Below, piece by piece: positions 36,950 to 50,606 of a DNA stretch of 64,000 nucleotides. Each line of letters begins with the position of its first letter. Within the stretch, counting starts at the first letter, position 1. Origin of the DNA: Alligator mississippiensis (lineage: Eukaryota > Chordata > Crocodylia > Alligatoridae); assembly GCF_030867095.1 (NCBI RefSeq), contig NC_081825.1, forward strand, positions 43,576,501-43,640,500. The letters are read 5' to 3'. A program made the position numbers and the translations under genes. The notes beneath the pieces are model-generated. The model was not told where the DNA came from. It made no database searches and saw only the letters and a list, made by a program, of their open reading frames with translations.

Positions 36950-39900
36950 ATTGAAGGAAAAAAAGAAGGCAAGGTAGACTTGTGAATACTCCTTCTAAGG
37001 AATGGAATATATCACTTTATGCTTTAATGACCAAAGCTATATTTAGAATCATGGTTTCTGGCACAAGTTTTGAGAGGTGGAGGGGCAGATCTAAAAGTAA
37101 GCTTTCTTTAGAAATTATGTCCCTTGAAAAAAACAGTATCTTTCCTTGACCTGAATAGTACTTATGGATATAAATAACCATACATGGTTTAACAAAATTA
37201 TTATCATTACTCTTACTCTTACTCTTACTATTATCATTACTGCTGCTATTGTATTACAGGATGAAAAGCTGAAGGAGAGGAAAGAATATGGTGAACAAAA
37301 GATATGTGGAGGAAGGAATAAAAGCATGGTGACCACCCCATTTTATAATCTAGTTTCATAACCACCTTTGGTGCTGTTAAAATTAATTTATCTTGTTGCA
37401 TGGTTATTTGACAAATGTTAAGAAAAGTACTTAGTGTCTTTCTAACTCTATTTTCAATGGGAAAATGGAATCTTTGGTATTAGCTTTGTTGGAAGCAGAG
37501 GTAGGCCAACACTGAGTGTATTAGAAAAAATTACCCTGATATTTTAAGAGGATTTGAAAGGGCTCCTTACAAGATTTTCCTAACATTTTTTTTTTTATTC
37601 AGAGGACTACTGAAAAATCCTGTGTAGGCATATTGATATGGTCCTCATGGTTAAAAATGAGATACATAAGTCAGACATCGATTTAAATAAAGGATCAGAC
37701 TCTAAAATGCATTTAGGTGTCTAATGAGCAGGTATCCTGGTTTTTAGTGATTATGTAAGTAGGTACTTCTGAAAATCCGATTAGTTCCCTATCAACAACT
37801 TTATGCTCATAAATACCTTTAACAATCTAGCCCTTAGAGTTTAATATTCTTCATACTCCACGCTGTATAATTGAAGGCTACCAATATCTGACATCCCTTT
37901 TATTAGCAAATAAAATAGGTACCAAACCATTCTATCTATACCATCCAGAGCCATAACTGGGCAGCTCCCTACCTGGGGTAGCCACAACTCACAGGGCAGC
38001 ACCAGCTTCCACAGTGCTGATGACAGCAGCACTGTTTTTGCACTCCAACGCAAAGGCAGTGCTTGGGGTGACTACTTTGATCATATTACTAATAATATCT
38101 TCTGATTACTGATAATATCTTCTGATTACCACAGCAGTTAAATTGTTCCAGAATTTTTGCCTTATCAGGATGGAAAATACCTGAAAAAAGTTTGTCTTTT
38201 CTGTTGGTTGGTTGGTTGGTTAGAAGATTAGTTACAAATATTTATTGTTGGTTTATGGACTATTTGAATTTTCTATAGCAGTTTGAAGTGAAAAAATATT
38301 AAAGTTATTTATGAATGACTTTCAAAGTATTCTACATTACTTTATATTAAGTTATATTTTTCCAAAATTTTCTTCAGACTCTCGTTTTAAAGTGGATGTG
38401 AGTAGTCTTCAGAATGGCATTTTGTATGTGGTTCTGTGCAATGAGCTAGTTTGGAAGAATGTAAGAGTTGTAATATATTTTGTCATATAAAGTTTTAAGA
38501 GTTGTAATATAAAGTTCAAGTTCTGAATTGTAATACTTATACAATGTTGTTGATGAATGTATGCATTGTTACGGTTGCTATAAGGTATATTGGTCATATA
38601 GGAGCTGGGTGAACTGGCCCTGAGGGCCCAGCCTGGCAGTGTGGAGGAGCCTTCCAGGTCTAGGCTTTAGTGGCAGAAGTGTTGCTGGAGGTGCAAGGAG
38701 GCTGTTGTCATGCCTGGTCCCCACCACTTAGGGGGCACCAGGAAGATCCACCATGGGGTCGGGAGTCTCACTGCTGTGGTGGGAATGCCCTGTGGGGGGC
38801 CTGGCACCTCACTCCCTCACTCCCTCTCTCCCTCCACATGGCAGCAGGAGCTGGGCACAGGAGAGGTCCGTAGCCCTGGCTCCTTTCACTGCCCCAGCTA
38901 GAGCCCCAACCCCTATCCATAGATCTTCAGCTGGGCGGCACCCCCTAGTGGATCAACCGTACCCACTGTCCCCTGCCCACAGCTCCCTGCTAGCAGCCTA
39001 GGGCCCACACAGTGCCGGGCTCATGGTGAATTCATAAGAGGCCAGGACCATTGCTGCCTTAGGTTACTAAACAATGAATGCTAAGCAGAAAGTGGTATAA
39101 ATATAATTGTCATTTAACCATTTAACTGTTTCACCATTTACATTCCTAACACAAGGGGCCTTGGACCCCTTGGATGTAAAAGCATGAGCTATTTCTGTTT
39201 GAACTAAAAGATGAAGCCCATTAGGCGAAAGGCAGGATTACTGCCTTAATAGTCACCATATGAGGTAGTCACAACTAGGGGGCAGTTACACTGGTTTAGT
39301 TTGAGTTTCATAACGTGTTCAGCAGAGGAGGCAGTTCATAGCATTTTGGAATAATCATCACATCTTACAATGGTAGAATGCAAAGTGCTACTGGAATGCG
39401 ATATACTGACAGATTTTTGATAACAGTAGCAAATATTGTCACTGTTGTCAGTTATGGTGGACCTTGGCTGCCAGGGCAGCTCAGGTTCCCCTTTAGGAGT
39501 ACCTTTGACTTTCCCTCAGTCTTGGGGTTTTTAACTTTTCAGCCAACCCCTCTTAACTCCAAACCACCAAACCTCATTAATGTAACAAGATATAGGGTGA
39601 TATGGGGCGAGATGCCAGAAGACAGGTTGTGTTTGGTTTGTGAGGAGATCAGTTAGGACTTTTGCAAGTTATTGTATGCTAAATTTAGTCTTCATGAACA
39701 ATGGTAGAGGCTGAAAGAAAAGCTATTTCTAAGGTACTTGTTGTGCATTTTGAATGCTGTTGTTGCATGCAGTCAGGTTGGAAGGTGGAAGAGGTATGCT
39801 TTTCATGGACAGAAATGTCAGAGCACAATGAGTACTGTTGCTGGAGTGCAAGCATGTGCCCTGCTGCTGCAGTTGCTCTTGGTTACATGCATTTTCCAGA

Positions 39901-41842
39901 AACCTGAGAGAAACTATGATATGGTTTGGGAACCGAATAGATGCAAATCCTTCACAGAGGTCTCTCCAGCTGACAGTTTATGTTATTGCTCCTAAAAATG
40001 GTAGGTAGCTCTTAGCATAGGTATTTACTGTAAATATTCAACAGAGATAAAAATGACAAGTGTTAAGTTGATATGAGCATAACAATATAAGATTATCATC
40101 AGGGCTTGAGCAAGTTTTGATTTCACGGTGTAGCTAGAACTCTGATATTCAGTTTGTCTATCTTGTCCTAGATTTGTCCTAATCATCAAGAATATTCAGA
40201 AAGGAAAATGCTGTTAATATTACATACATATATTAAATAACACTAACAGAGTTCTATACGTTAGAGCATCAGACACATAACTATGGGGATTGGAAAAAAT
40301 ATAAATTACATTTTTATTTAGCCTTGATTGTTTTACCTTTTGGGTCTCTGATATTTTTTAAACAGATACAGACTCATCCCAGTGCAGGGCAATACTAAGT
40401 AATTTCATTCCAAAGTGTAATAGATTTGTTTTTGGATATAGGCACTTTGAACAAATAGAGATTTTTTTATGATTGTAGTAACAGTTATGCATGCTGATAC
40501 AAATGTTTCAATTTTAAGCAACAGGTCTTTTTTTTTTAAGTTTTATTTTAATTTTGTTTCTCTTTGGAAAGGCAGAAAGGGGTACTGGTAGATTTTGTAA
40601 ATGGAAATGTTCATCAGGGAGAAAAGAGGAAACAACGATTAGAAAATGAAAATATTTACCAGTATCTGTGCTATCAAATTAAAGAAAAGTTAGTGAAATT
40701 ATTAAGATACCATACAAATGTACAGAGGAACAAAAACTGCCATAAAAAGATTTACCCTACTTGTAAAGAAAGTAATATGGAGTAAAAAGCTATCTGTCTC
40801 ATAAAAATGTACTGCCCATGACTGGCGCTGCTGTGTGATAGTACAATATAACCTTTGTTACGGTTCCAGCAGAGCTCTTTATATACTGTGACTTTCTAAG
40901 GACTGCTTCCTGTGTTGGTCTTTCTTCAACTTTAAATAAGTAATTTATTGGATGAAATAGTAAACCAATTAAACCATAAATATAGTTAATAATAATATTC
41001 AAAGTTTTCATTTTTGAACTGGAAAATAGAAAAAATATATCATCCATTACATTAGATTTTTATTTTTTTTCAAAGCTTATATTTAGTGAATTCAAAATCA
41101 GGCCTAGTCTCCTTTTTGATGAGCAGTCACCAAGAGCAGGGTTCATATTGTGCCAGTATTCACCTAAACTTAGGCAGGGCTACACCTATTTTTTGAGTAC
41201 CTACTCCAGATGGAGATTCAAAATTACTCAGTGAGGCTTCTGGCATCCATATCATCAACTGAGGGACTATAGGGATACTTTATGTTCTGTACAGAGAATG
41301 GGGATAATAGATCCCCATGGTATGTGCCTCCAAGGGTGAATCAGAAAACTTGGGAGCTTAGAGAACTTAGAGATAGCCACTGTTAAATCACAGGGGAATG
41401 TAAAAACTCCTGTCCTTCTCAGGTATTCATTACATCCATTTGTGATTCACAAATGGTCACACTTCTAAGATTCCCATGTACAGAGTCACTGAAGAGAAGC
41501 AATTCAAAATAATGATGGTGGTTTCCATTTTTTGCCTAACAATTTTTATGCTAAAAAAATTACTCAGGATATGAAATATTTGGGGTCTATACCTTAGGTA
41601 CCTTGAGTGGATTGGAAACTAAAGCACTCATGTTCCTGCACACTAATCACCAGACTGCAGGAGAAGCTAGGTGAGAATGTCCACCATCTGTTGAAACTGG
41701 GATTTGGGATACAATATTCATGGGGATAGAATGAAAGCAAGCAATAGGGAATGTGTTACCTCGTGAGGGGAGGGGAATCCTAAATTTTACTTTCTGTTGC
41801 CAGATATTTTCTTTTAATTTTCTAAAACTAATGACTAATGTA
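36950..41842. other. Intronic DNA with short repeats and unassigned GC-rich patches
   Basis: It holds an ATTACTCTT-type simple repeat (about 37198-37245), a (GGTT)5 run (38203-38222), a GC-rich patch at 37945-38070 resembling 4200-4245 ('cagctc...acctgggg(c/t)agc'), and a GC-rich block at 38590-39010 of unknown origin. Two overlapping frames of 70-90 codons at 39378-39656 and 39701-39995 show no domain I recognise. Confidence 0.4.
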
Positions 41843-42045
41843 GAGGAGTGGTGGTAAAGCAGTTAAACTAGCTCACTGTCATTCTGGAGGTGTGAGTTCC
41901 ACTGAGGCAAATCATGTTTTTTGGTCTGCTTACCTTTAGCCTGAAGAAGGGTGTTTGGACCTGAAAGCTTTCATTAGAAAGATTTTTTTTGCTACTATTT
42001 AGTTGGTATAATAAAAGATATTGCCTCTAACCCAAGGGTTTTACT
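41843..42045 (+). mobile_element. SINE-like chimera: tRNA-like head with Penelope-type tail
   Basis: The head contains an A-box-like TGGTAAAGCAG (41852-41862) and, 42 bases on, a degenerate B-box GAGTTCCACT (41894-41903), the spacing found in tRNAs. After a short linker comes 'cctgaagaagg', 'cctgaaagctttc' and then 'tagttggtataataaaag' with 'ttgcctcta', the tail of the window's Penelope-like family. The arrangement fits a SINE that borrows its 3' end from a Penelope-like partner, but it could also be two adjacent insertions. Confidence 0.45.
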
Positions 42046-42163
42046 TTTCTATTGTTAGGCAAAACACTTAAGTCCCTTCTAGAGACGTAAGTAAAGTTTG
42101 GCCACTTCTTAGGACCAGTTTGGATTACCTCTGAGATCAGGCATGAGTTAAGATACCAAACAA

Positions 42164-42695
42164 GGGTGGATCAAGAAGGGGTGCAGTGGTGTGGCTGCAC
42201 TACCCTTTTGGATTGGACTGCACCATGGGAGCCTCTGGGGAGTTTTTAAAGACCCTAAAGGAGCAGAGCTGTTCCTGTCTGCCCCAGCTAGGCTGTATGT
42301 AAGCTCAACTCATCTGGGAATGGGGAAAGCAGTAGTGGGGCTGGGCAGCAAGAGATTGCCTTCCCTGTGCCTGGTCCCAGAGGACAGGGCAGGAAAGGGG
42401 GCACCTACTTTTTTTCCCTGCTGTTGCCACTGTCCCCATCCCCAGATGAGCCCAGCTCTGGTGCAGAGCCCAGCTCTGGTGCTTCTCCCACAAAAGTGGC
42501 AGGTAGAGAGGGAGGAAGGGAAGAAGAGGGGGGATTTTCACTTGCTTCAAGGACTTAAAAATCCCTGGAGGCTCCTAAGGGTGGTCTGCCTGCATCAGTG
42601 AGGAGAGAGAAGGCTGGGAGCTAGGGGGTGCAGCTACTCCTGCAGTGCAGGTGGCTGCTTCTGCACCCCCCTTTGGGATATCATGGATCTTCCCC
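42164..42695. repeat. Possible inverted-repeat element with GC-rich middle
   Basis: The left part (gggtggatcaagaaggggtg) and the right part read inverted (gggggaagatccatgatatc, then ggggggtgcag) share GGATC and GGGGTGCA spacing. The middle is GC-rich with chance frames of up to 136 codons. Ends and target duplication are not clear. Confidence 0.3.
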
Positions 42696-42699
42696 CGAT

Positions 42700-45600
42700 G
42701 CCAAAGTATATGGTTTGGATTGCTTCTGCATGTATCCACACACCTATGTATAGCCTTGCTGTCTCAAATAGAGGTGAATGTTAAGTATATTGTGTAATGT
42801 GTTTTCAAGGTACCCCCAACAAGCAAATTTAAATTGTTCATGGGACTCAGGCAGATAACTCCCACCGAAATACTACTTATGCACATACTGCAGCCATGTG
42901 AATCTGGCTAAGTCCTTTAAACAGATGAAAGCAAGATGGAGAGTAGGGAGATTCAACAGAGAAAGAGATGTGAGCATATTATCATTCTTTTAAAGACTGG
43001 AACTGCAATGGGAATATTTATTGAATGTGTAGGAATATACTGGGCTGGGTTAAGGGGTGCATTGACATTTCACAAGTTTTATTAGAAAGGGTACAATTGT
43101 CCTAAGAGTCTACAGTTTACATGATTGCTAGTGGGTCTTGATGAAGGAGCGTGGGAGTAGAAGTGAAAGAATTCTGAATATGTCTGTTTGCAGAGTGAGA
43201 GAGCATATCAGGAAAGTCTTTATAGTATAGGGACAGGTTTTCTACACTGAGGAGGAACAAAGTGCTAAGAACAAAGGGATACCATCAAAATTTACGAGTC
43301 ACTTACTTTGTGCAGGAATTATACGGTGGACTTTGATATGGTTCCCATGACATGATTGCTTATGCTTGAGACAGACAACAGGATCACTATCCAAAGCAAG
43401 AGAATATAGTACACATGCATCATAAAAAAGTAATTTGATGATAGAATAAATAATTTTTTTATAAAGCAATGATTGCATGTAAATGCTTATTGCATATGAC
43501 TAGCAATTGTGGCCAGTTTAGCTAATAATACTATGTGTCTCTGACTAACTTTACAGTTTATTCTATCCTTACTATACATGTCCTTAGCGCCAGATCCTTT
43601 TCCTGCTGTTGCTGAGGCCATGTACGGGTTTTGCGTTTCTGTTGGAAGAGCTGCTGCTACAAGTGTTTAGTCAATTTCTCTACCAGGAAACAGTGCCCCC
43701 TCCCCTCCCCCCGAGAGAAAGATCTTCCAGGTGACAGCTAGGAAGGTGTCCCTTGTGTGAGAAAATCTCTTGCAAGAAAGAATACTAATACACTGTCTTC
43801 CCAGTCTGTTCCGGACGAGGGGAGTAGAGTAGTGGGGGAGCAATGGGGGATCCCCCTATATTGAGTCTCTAAGGGGATGGACAGGGAGCTTTTGGAGCTG
43901 CTCCAGTTCCCTTGTGGTTGGGTCTGGGTGGGAGGTAGAGTAGCTAGCTGCTCCTTGCCCCCAGGGTCTTGAGTCTGGGGAATGGATTGGGGAGAGGTGG
44001 GGAGGAGGGTGTTGCTCACTGCTCCCTTGCTTGGCTTCATTTCCTAGGAGGAAAGTCAGGAGCAGAGCAGAGATGTTCTTTGCTCCCTCCCGGCTACCTG
44101 GCCCCCAGGTCTATGATCTGAGGGGTGAGGAAGTGGGGTGGCTCTGGGTCTAGAGCACTTCCATCTTACTTTCTAACTTACAAGTGCATTTTTCTCTGAA
44201 AATACTTATACAAAGTGTTTCAACTCTTATTTAATTTTAATAATGCAAAGTGACCTTGTAAAGTTTAAACCAATTTTCACATTTTTGAAGGAAAAAAGAA
44301 GAAAAGTAAAAAAGTGATAGTTTAACTTTAACACTGTTAGTTCATGTAAGTAAACTCATTTTGAGATTAAAAAACTCACATTGACAGAAAAGTTTATTTG
44401 TATTTATTTGAATACATAATGATCCACTTCAAACTATAAGAAGTGTATACACACTGTATGTTGTGTATATAATGTAAGAGTGCATTATTTTTACCTAGAT
44501 ATCGTTTTAAACAACGATTTCCAAATTTTGCAAAGCATATATTTCTTTTGAAGAACCAAATTCCAAGCAATTTTGAGGAACTGTCTTTAAACTTGAAAAG
44601 ATAAATGTTTGTAGCCTGAAAAGAAGCATGAGAAATTTAATCTCCAAAATTACTGTTTGGGAAAAAACAGGTAACTGAAAAGTAGGATTTACAATGCATC
44701 CTATGTAGTATCTGTTGAGAATGTGGTTCTGATGCCAATCAAGTATAAGAGAACTCAATTTTTTCTTTTTTCTGCCAAGTAGTCTACTAAATTAGTGAGA
44801 TGTAGATTCCTGTATCTTCACAACTATTGTTAATATCACTCATGCGATGATAAACTACTATAGTACATTTAGACATAATAGAAAGGCAAATTTAACTGTT
44901 TTAAAATCTGAAATCCTCTACTTTCCCCTACAATTTTGTGAAGAAAAAGTTATGAATCATATGTGTGCATGTGTTCACATATTTCACACATGTGCATACA
45001 CATATGCAGGTGTATTAGTATATGTTTGAGACTCACTGACATTTATTTCCTGGAAGCATGATTTGCCATAATATAGGTCAACCCATATTATATTTCAATG
45101 AATAACATTGATAATGAGTCCCGCCTAGAGATTTGTCCCTTTGGATACCAATGGCATAATCTCAGAAAACAAAACAAAACAAAACAAAACAAAGACACTA
45201 AAAAACCCAAAACACATTTCTAGCAACTACTGAGACATTATGTTCTTTGATGTTGTTGCAATGACTTAAATTTTTGGACAGAGAGCTTTTCTGCCCTATA
45301 GAAGGACAACTTCAGTGCAAACTACATAACTTGCAAGACATTTCATTCACCTATTGTAAAATGGTTACAAAATGCTTATAGCTACATTATTTAAATATCA
45401 GTCTGTTGGCTATCAGAAGTGATCAAAATTTGCTATCATATATCCCAGAGTATCCCATTCTTTTCTAGTAATCCCAGCAGAGGAAGCCCAGTAGAGAAGA
45501 ATCAGTGAATATTACAGCGTTTGTGATAAAGAGTTACAAATGTCAGCATAGTCATCTTGTAAATTAGCTCATCCCAGAGGATGAGACAAGTTAGTGTATT

Positions 45601-46050
45601 ACTGGTTATGTCTATGGCATTTATTGTGTGATGAGACCTATTTGAAGATAATCTGATCACCCATTCATGTAATAAATTTAGACTTTTATTCTGATTTTTG
45701 CTAAGTAGAAAAGAGATAGACATTTTCTTTATGTTGTGTTTTTTCCCCATTATGTTAATATATCAGTCACATCTGAAACACTTCTTTCCATTTTATTCTA
45801 ATTTTCTATTTCTGTACATTTGTAATATGGTTTTATTTATATGGGACAAACCATGCCATTTTAATTTAAAGATGAAATAATATATTCATATTTATATAAT
45901 AATACATTGTACTATATATATTTACTGTGATGCTACATGAAGTTTATATGACTGATGTGTGAATATGTGAATTTTGAATATTCACTGTAAATGCAAGTTA
46001 GATACAGGGTGCAAACAGAAATTACAGTTGTTGTGTGATCGGTTTCTTGA
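42700..46050. other. Intronic DNA with one GC-rich patch
   Basis: The GC-rich patch at about 43590-44160 has no recognisable origin. An (AAAAC)n run lies at 45166-45193. The rest is AT-rich without elements or gene-like frames. Confidence 0.4.
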
Positions 46051-46560
46051 AAGCACTTTACAGCCATGCCCTAACAGAAGAGCATGGCTACAGAGTGCTC
46101 CAATGGCATGAAAAATTAACCCTTATTATATGAGAATTCAAATGAAGGTGCTCCAAAGTGAAGTGCCTTCATTAATGTCTGTCTGCTTGGGCGGGTAGGC
46201 TGATACAGCCCCGCCGCTGGTGCTGTCTGAATAATGGGAGAGGGGGAGAAGAGATGGGAGGGAGCTCAGGCTGGTGTTTGCCCAGCCTGTGCTGGAATGG
46301 AGGTGGCTGGATTGAAGCCCCCACAAAGCAAGGGCTATAATGCACCCTCCCTCCCTCTAGTGCATAAACTGCATGTAGCTTCACAGCAGCTTGGAGGGAG
46401 GGGACAGGGCTAGGGGAGAGAAGCTGCATGCCTGCAGCTCCTTATCTGGATTAGCTCCAAATGGAGCTTGATCACCTTCCCAATCCAACAGCGAACATCT
46501 GTTGATTCAGGAGGGTTGGTCTAACTCATGGGGCTTTCAATGAAGCACCATGAGTTAGAC
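46051..46560. repeat. Fold-back region with three separate inverted repeats
   Basis: Three stem-like inverted repeats occur within 510 bp: 46051-46069 with 46082-46100 (agca(c/g)... gccatgc type), 46140-46172 (AATGAAGG / CCTTCATT), and a perfect 13-bp pair GTCTAACTCATGG / CCATGAGTTAGAC at 46519-46531 and 46548-46560. A GC-rich stretch lies between. The pattern suggests a palindromic transposon whose outer ends I cannot fix. Confidence 0.45.
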
Positions 46561-47049
46561 TGGGGAGCTGAACATCTGTCAACACCAACCGTCGTCAGGA
46601 TTGGGCGCATATATATACTGTCATTTAGGCCGCAACATTTTCTTATCCATATTTTAATTTTTTTTTTAATTAGAAAAAAGACGATTAATTATTTATTATT
46701 TGATATTTACTTTTAAGATTTTATATATCAAAATGATTTACTACCTAAATTTGGGTATATATTTATTAGATGCATATGGGTTTAGTTGAAAAGTCCTTTT
46801 TAGTGTCTGCTTCCTCATTAGGTCCTGATTCAGCTACCTTCAGCTCAGTGACTTGGAAAGGGCTAGTCATATGCTTAAAATTAGTTATATCATTAAGGAT
46901 CCTGCTGAACTGAAGTCGCAGTTTCACAGTTTTTGAATAAATTAAATAATTAAATAATTTTTGTGACTGAACTTGTCGTTTCTAAATATAAAAACCACTA
47001 GTTCTTATGTACATTTTGTTTGTTACAGTCCAGTGAGGAAGTTGTTAAT

Positions 47050-47838
47050 TAAGGGTGTGCGAAACAGGCCATATTTGATTCATATTCAGATTCAGCCCAA
47101 ATCGGGGACAGTGATTCAATTTGTTGATTTGGATTCAGCCCAAATTGGGGACAGTGAGTCGATTTGTTGATTCGATGTGGCCGAATCCGAATCTAAAGAT
47201 TCGATGCTGATTCAGAGAATCAGTGATTCGGACATAGACACAGCTTTAAATGTCTTTTCTACATACCTTGAGGTACAAGGTGTGGATCATGAACACTGCC
47301 ATGCTGGGCAGATCCTACAGGAGCGTGGGGGGGGAGGGGGGCCCTCTGCATGCTCAGTGGTGAACCCAGAAGTGGACCAGAAGTACTTCCAGTCCACTTC
47401 TGGGTCTGCTGCAGAGCATGCAGGGGTCTCCCCCCAGCCCCGCACCTCCCCTAGCTCAGCAATTGGCCACGGGGGGACCCTGGGTGCCCCCACCAGACCC
47501 AAGAGGCACCAGTCACTGAGTCAGGATGGGGGGAAGGGAGTCTGCTGAGCGTGCTGGGGAGCCCCCCATACCCCTGTGGGATGCTCCATTCGCCCCAGCA
47601 TCGCAACATTCATAAGCTGCCTGGTACCTTGAGGTATGTAGAAAAAAAGATTTAAAGCTCTGTCTATATCTGAATCATCGAATCTTTCTGAATCTCTCTG
47701 AATTGATTTGGAGGGTTCCAGTTTGATTCAGAGAGATTAAAGGGTCTCCCGGTTTGACTCAGATTCAGAGATTCAGCCATCGAATTGAGCTGAATCTCTG
47801 CTGAATCGAATCAGGGACCGAAGCTTCACATAGCCCTA
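47050..47838. mobile_element. Palindromic hAT-type transposon, 789 bp, exact 8-bp target duplication
   Basis: It is flanked by identical TTGTTAAT (47042-47049 and 47839-47846). The termini TAAGGGTGTGCGAA and, inverted, TAGGGCTATGTGAAG fit the hAT rule for ends. The two arms, roughly 230 bp each, are inverted copies full of 'gattcag/ctgaatc' units. A clear 38-bp inverted pair lies at about 47242-47278 and 47624-47664 (…TTTCTACATACCT…). The GC-rich centre carries a chance 123-codon frame. No transposase. Confidence 0.8.
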
Positions 47839-47846
47839 TTGTTAAT

Positions 47847-50353
47847 ATATTCAGAAAACTGGCCTTCAAAGAGACAGGAGCCTTTAGGCTACATGAAAAA
47901 AAAGTGTATATACATGTCTTATATACATATATTTGTGTTCTGATGTGGTCAACTAGATATTTGACTGCTTGCTTTCTGTTTTGTGAACACATTTGTTACA
48001 ATCAGGTATGCAAATTTGGCTGACACTTGTATGTATAATGTTGCATACAGCCCTAGATTTCTGTTGTTTTAATTTTAAAAAACTATAATTAAAATATACT
48101 TTAATAAATATTATTTAAAATATATCATTAAAAAAAACTAACCAATAAATGCACTACAAGCTAACAAAAGCTATTTATACATATAAAAGCTTTGTGACCT
48201 TTGTTATGGTTCTCTGATTATAGCACAGTACAGCATCAAGGATCTCACCCTGTTTCTAATACTTGACTATTGAGCCAAATCTGATGGGAAAGTAGGTGCT
48301 AAATCATTTCCCACTAAAACATTTGAAAGAAGATGTCATGGGAGTATTACCAATTAAGTTATAGTTACAAATTTTATTCTCAGCTACATGCATATAAACG
48401 CCACTGCAGTGAAATTATCCTGCATTTATATCTGTCTTATTATATATTCATCATATATCACTGCAGACTCATAACTCAAGTATAATTTTTTAAATGTAAA
48501 CTCCTTACAGCAGTTGTTGTAGGATACCTTGGCTCAGGACGGTCATGGATTCCACAAATTGCCTAAAGCTGCCACTGAATAAAGTATCACTAACTAGCTA
48601 TCAGCAGGCACACACTGTGTTGGGTGAACCTCAGAAAATTCTGGCATTGTAAAATTTTGAAAGGCTCTTGTTCACTTCTTGAGGCAAGGATTGAAATTTC
48701 TCATTGCAGTAAGCTAATAAAAATGTATTAAGGTTAACAATAGGAACTCTGGAAAGGTTTTTGTTAACCTCTTGATGCTAGGGATCCTCATTAAAATGTG
48801 CTAATGCAGGTATGAAAGCTCTAGAGTGGCCAATATCAAGGGATAAAATACCACAACTGTGAACATCATAGTTTGATGAATGCTTAAATCACTAAGGATA
48901 GGAAAGTACTCTATATTCTTGTAGATGTAAAAAGGCATCTAAACACCATGCTTGAATAAGCCCCAGATGGTTGAAGGAACATAATTCAATTAAAAAAATA
49001 AAAGAAAGAAACTTCTAAGATACGGCTAAGTATGAAAAGTTTCAACTCTTGAAATAAATTATTTAAGAACCATATATGGAATATGTATTTAGAATAGAAC
49101 TGTTATTTCAGCCTATATGTAATTTATAACATTCACAAAAACATATATATTAGATGTAGATTATTCTAGTCACATAACATGGCTCCATGAAACTACTATA
49201 GCATGTTATTCCAAGGTCCATGCTACTGAAATTTGTATTCTTTTGGTATCAATCAGTCCTTATTATCTAACTTCTTAGGATTGTTCAGAATAGCTGGCAA
49301 TGCTTGAAAAACTGCATTAGGTGTGAGTTACTATTAGCCTTTAAGATGGTTCATTAGAATATGTCCTAAAATTACTTTAGTTTTATACAAGATGGACTGT
49401 TGAACATTCATAAGTCATCTAACAAAAGGCTCAGAAGATGACTGTCATATTGCAACCGCAGTAGTTATATGAGCAGAAATGTATCACTTCATTCTTTTTT
49501 CTATGTGGAAAATAGAATGTATTGATTTATTTCAAATTGTTTGGGATCTGAGGTGTTTTATGCTTGTAAAAGTTATGAATTAAAGGCCCTAAAACACAAG
49601 CTTTTAATATGAATGAAATTCTCATACAATGTAGGAACTATTAGTTTGAAACAATAAATCTTGTCAAACTCAAGGTAGTTTTGTGGCTGTAAAAAATGAA
49701 GGTCAGACGTTAATACTGTTTTGGGAAGTATGTAATATGTTTAAAAAGATTGATTGTGGTGAGCAGTGCGCATAGCTATCTTTTCAGGAATCCTAGTATT
49801 TTCAAACTTGACATCACTTTGTCTTTAATTATAGTAACTTATCTTTGTTGACTGATTATTTCATTAATCTTTTAGTATGCCTTTCTACTTAAGTAGGCTT
49901 TCTAGGTAGGTTACTATTTGCCATAACTTATTTCCTAACTATTCAGCTTGGATATTTGGAAACTGGTCTTAATTGTAATACTTGGAATAGTCACAGAGGT
50001 AACAATCTAATCATCCTTCTTGGGTAAGTGAAGTAGAGTACACTTTTTGGCATTCCTTTAGTGTTTTATTTTGGGCAATAGTTAAGGTTTTAGGAGAAGT
50101 CAGCAATATAAGCTGGTAGCCTATTGTTCTGGTGGCAACAGTTAATGGAATTGATGGGGAAGAAGAGAGATCTTTAGTTTAAGACTGGTGAAATCCAGTT
50201 GGTTGTTGCTATGCTGTAATCACTAAATTGCTGACATGTATATAAGCATAGTAGATAATCCTGTTAGAATCAATGTTAAACTAAATTCAAGTTAAACCAA
50301 ATTTATGGATCAGATTTAAATCAGTCCTTTAGACGTTTTTATTTAGGTATAGT
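47847..50353. other. Intronic DNA, nothing recognised
   Basis: AT-rich and repeat-poor, with no gene-like frames. Confidence 0.4.
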
Positions 50354-50606
50354 GGGTGCACCTACATGTTTATTAATATGCCTAATTATGGCATATTAAG
50401 TTTAGTACCTGTAATTGCAGGTGCTACCTTAATGCACTGTAATCGGTGCTACTGTGTATTAGTTGCAGTGCACACTTTTTTGGTGATGCTAACACGCAGT
50501 AGACTAATTCTACTGCACATTAGTGCATTAGCACAGGTTTTGCCACCATGATAATTCACAGTAGAATTTGTCTACTGTGCTTGAAGCATCTTGTGTAGAC
50601 GTGCCC
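50354..50606. mobile_element. Small inverted-repeat transposon (GGGYRCATCTACA family), copy 3, 253 bp
   Basis: The left end GGGTGCACCTACATG and right end TTGTGTAGACGTGCCC are inverted. It is flanked by AGT on both sides (50351-50353, 50607-50609), the best candidate 3-bp target duplication in the family. The interior contains gcactgtaatcggtgctactgtg-like self-complementary phrases. Confidence 0.7.

Noticed and set aside
39378-39995. Neighbouring + strand frames considered as exons
   Set aside because: No recognisable domain, no clear flanking splice sites in phase, ordinary intronic composition.
47177-47548. 123-codon frame
   Set aside because: It lies inside the palindromic hAT element and has no transposase features.
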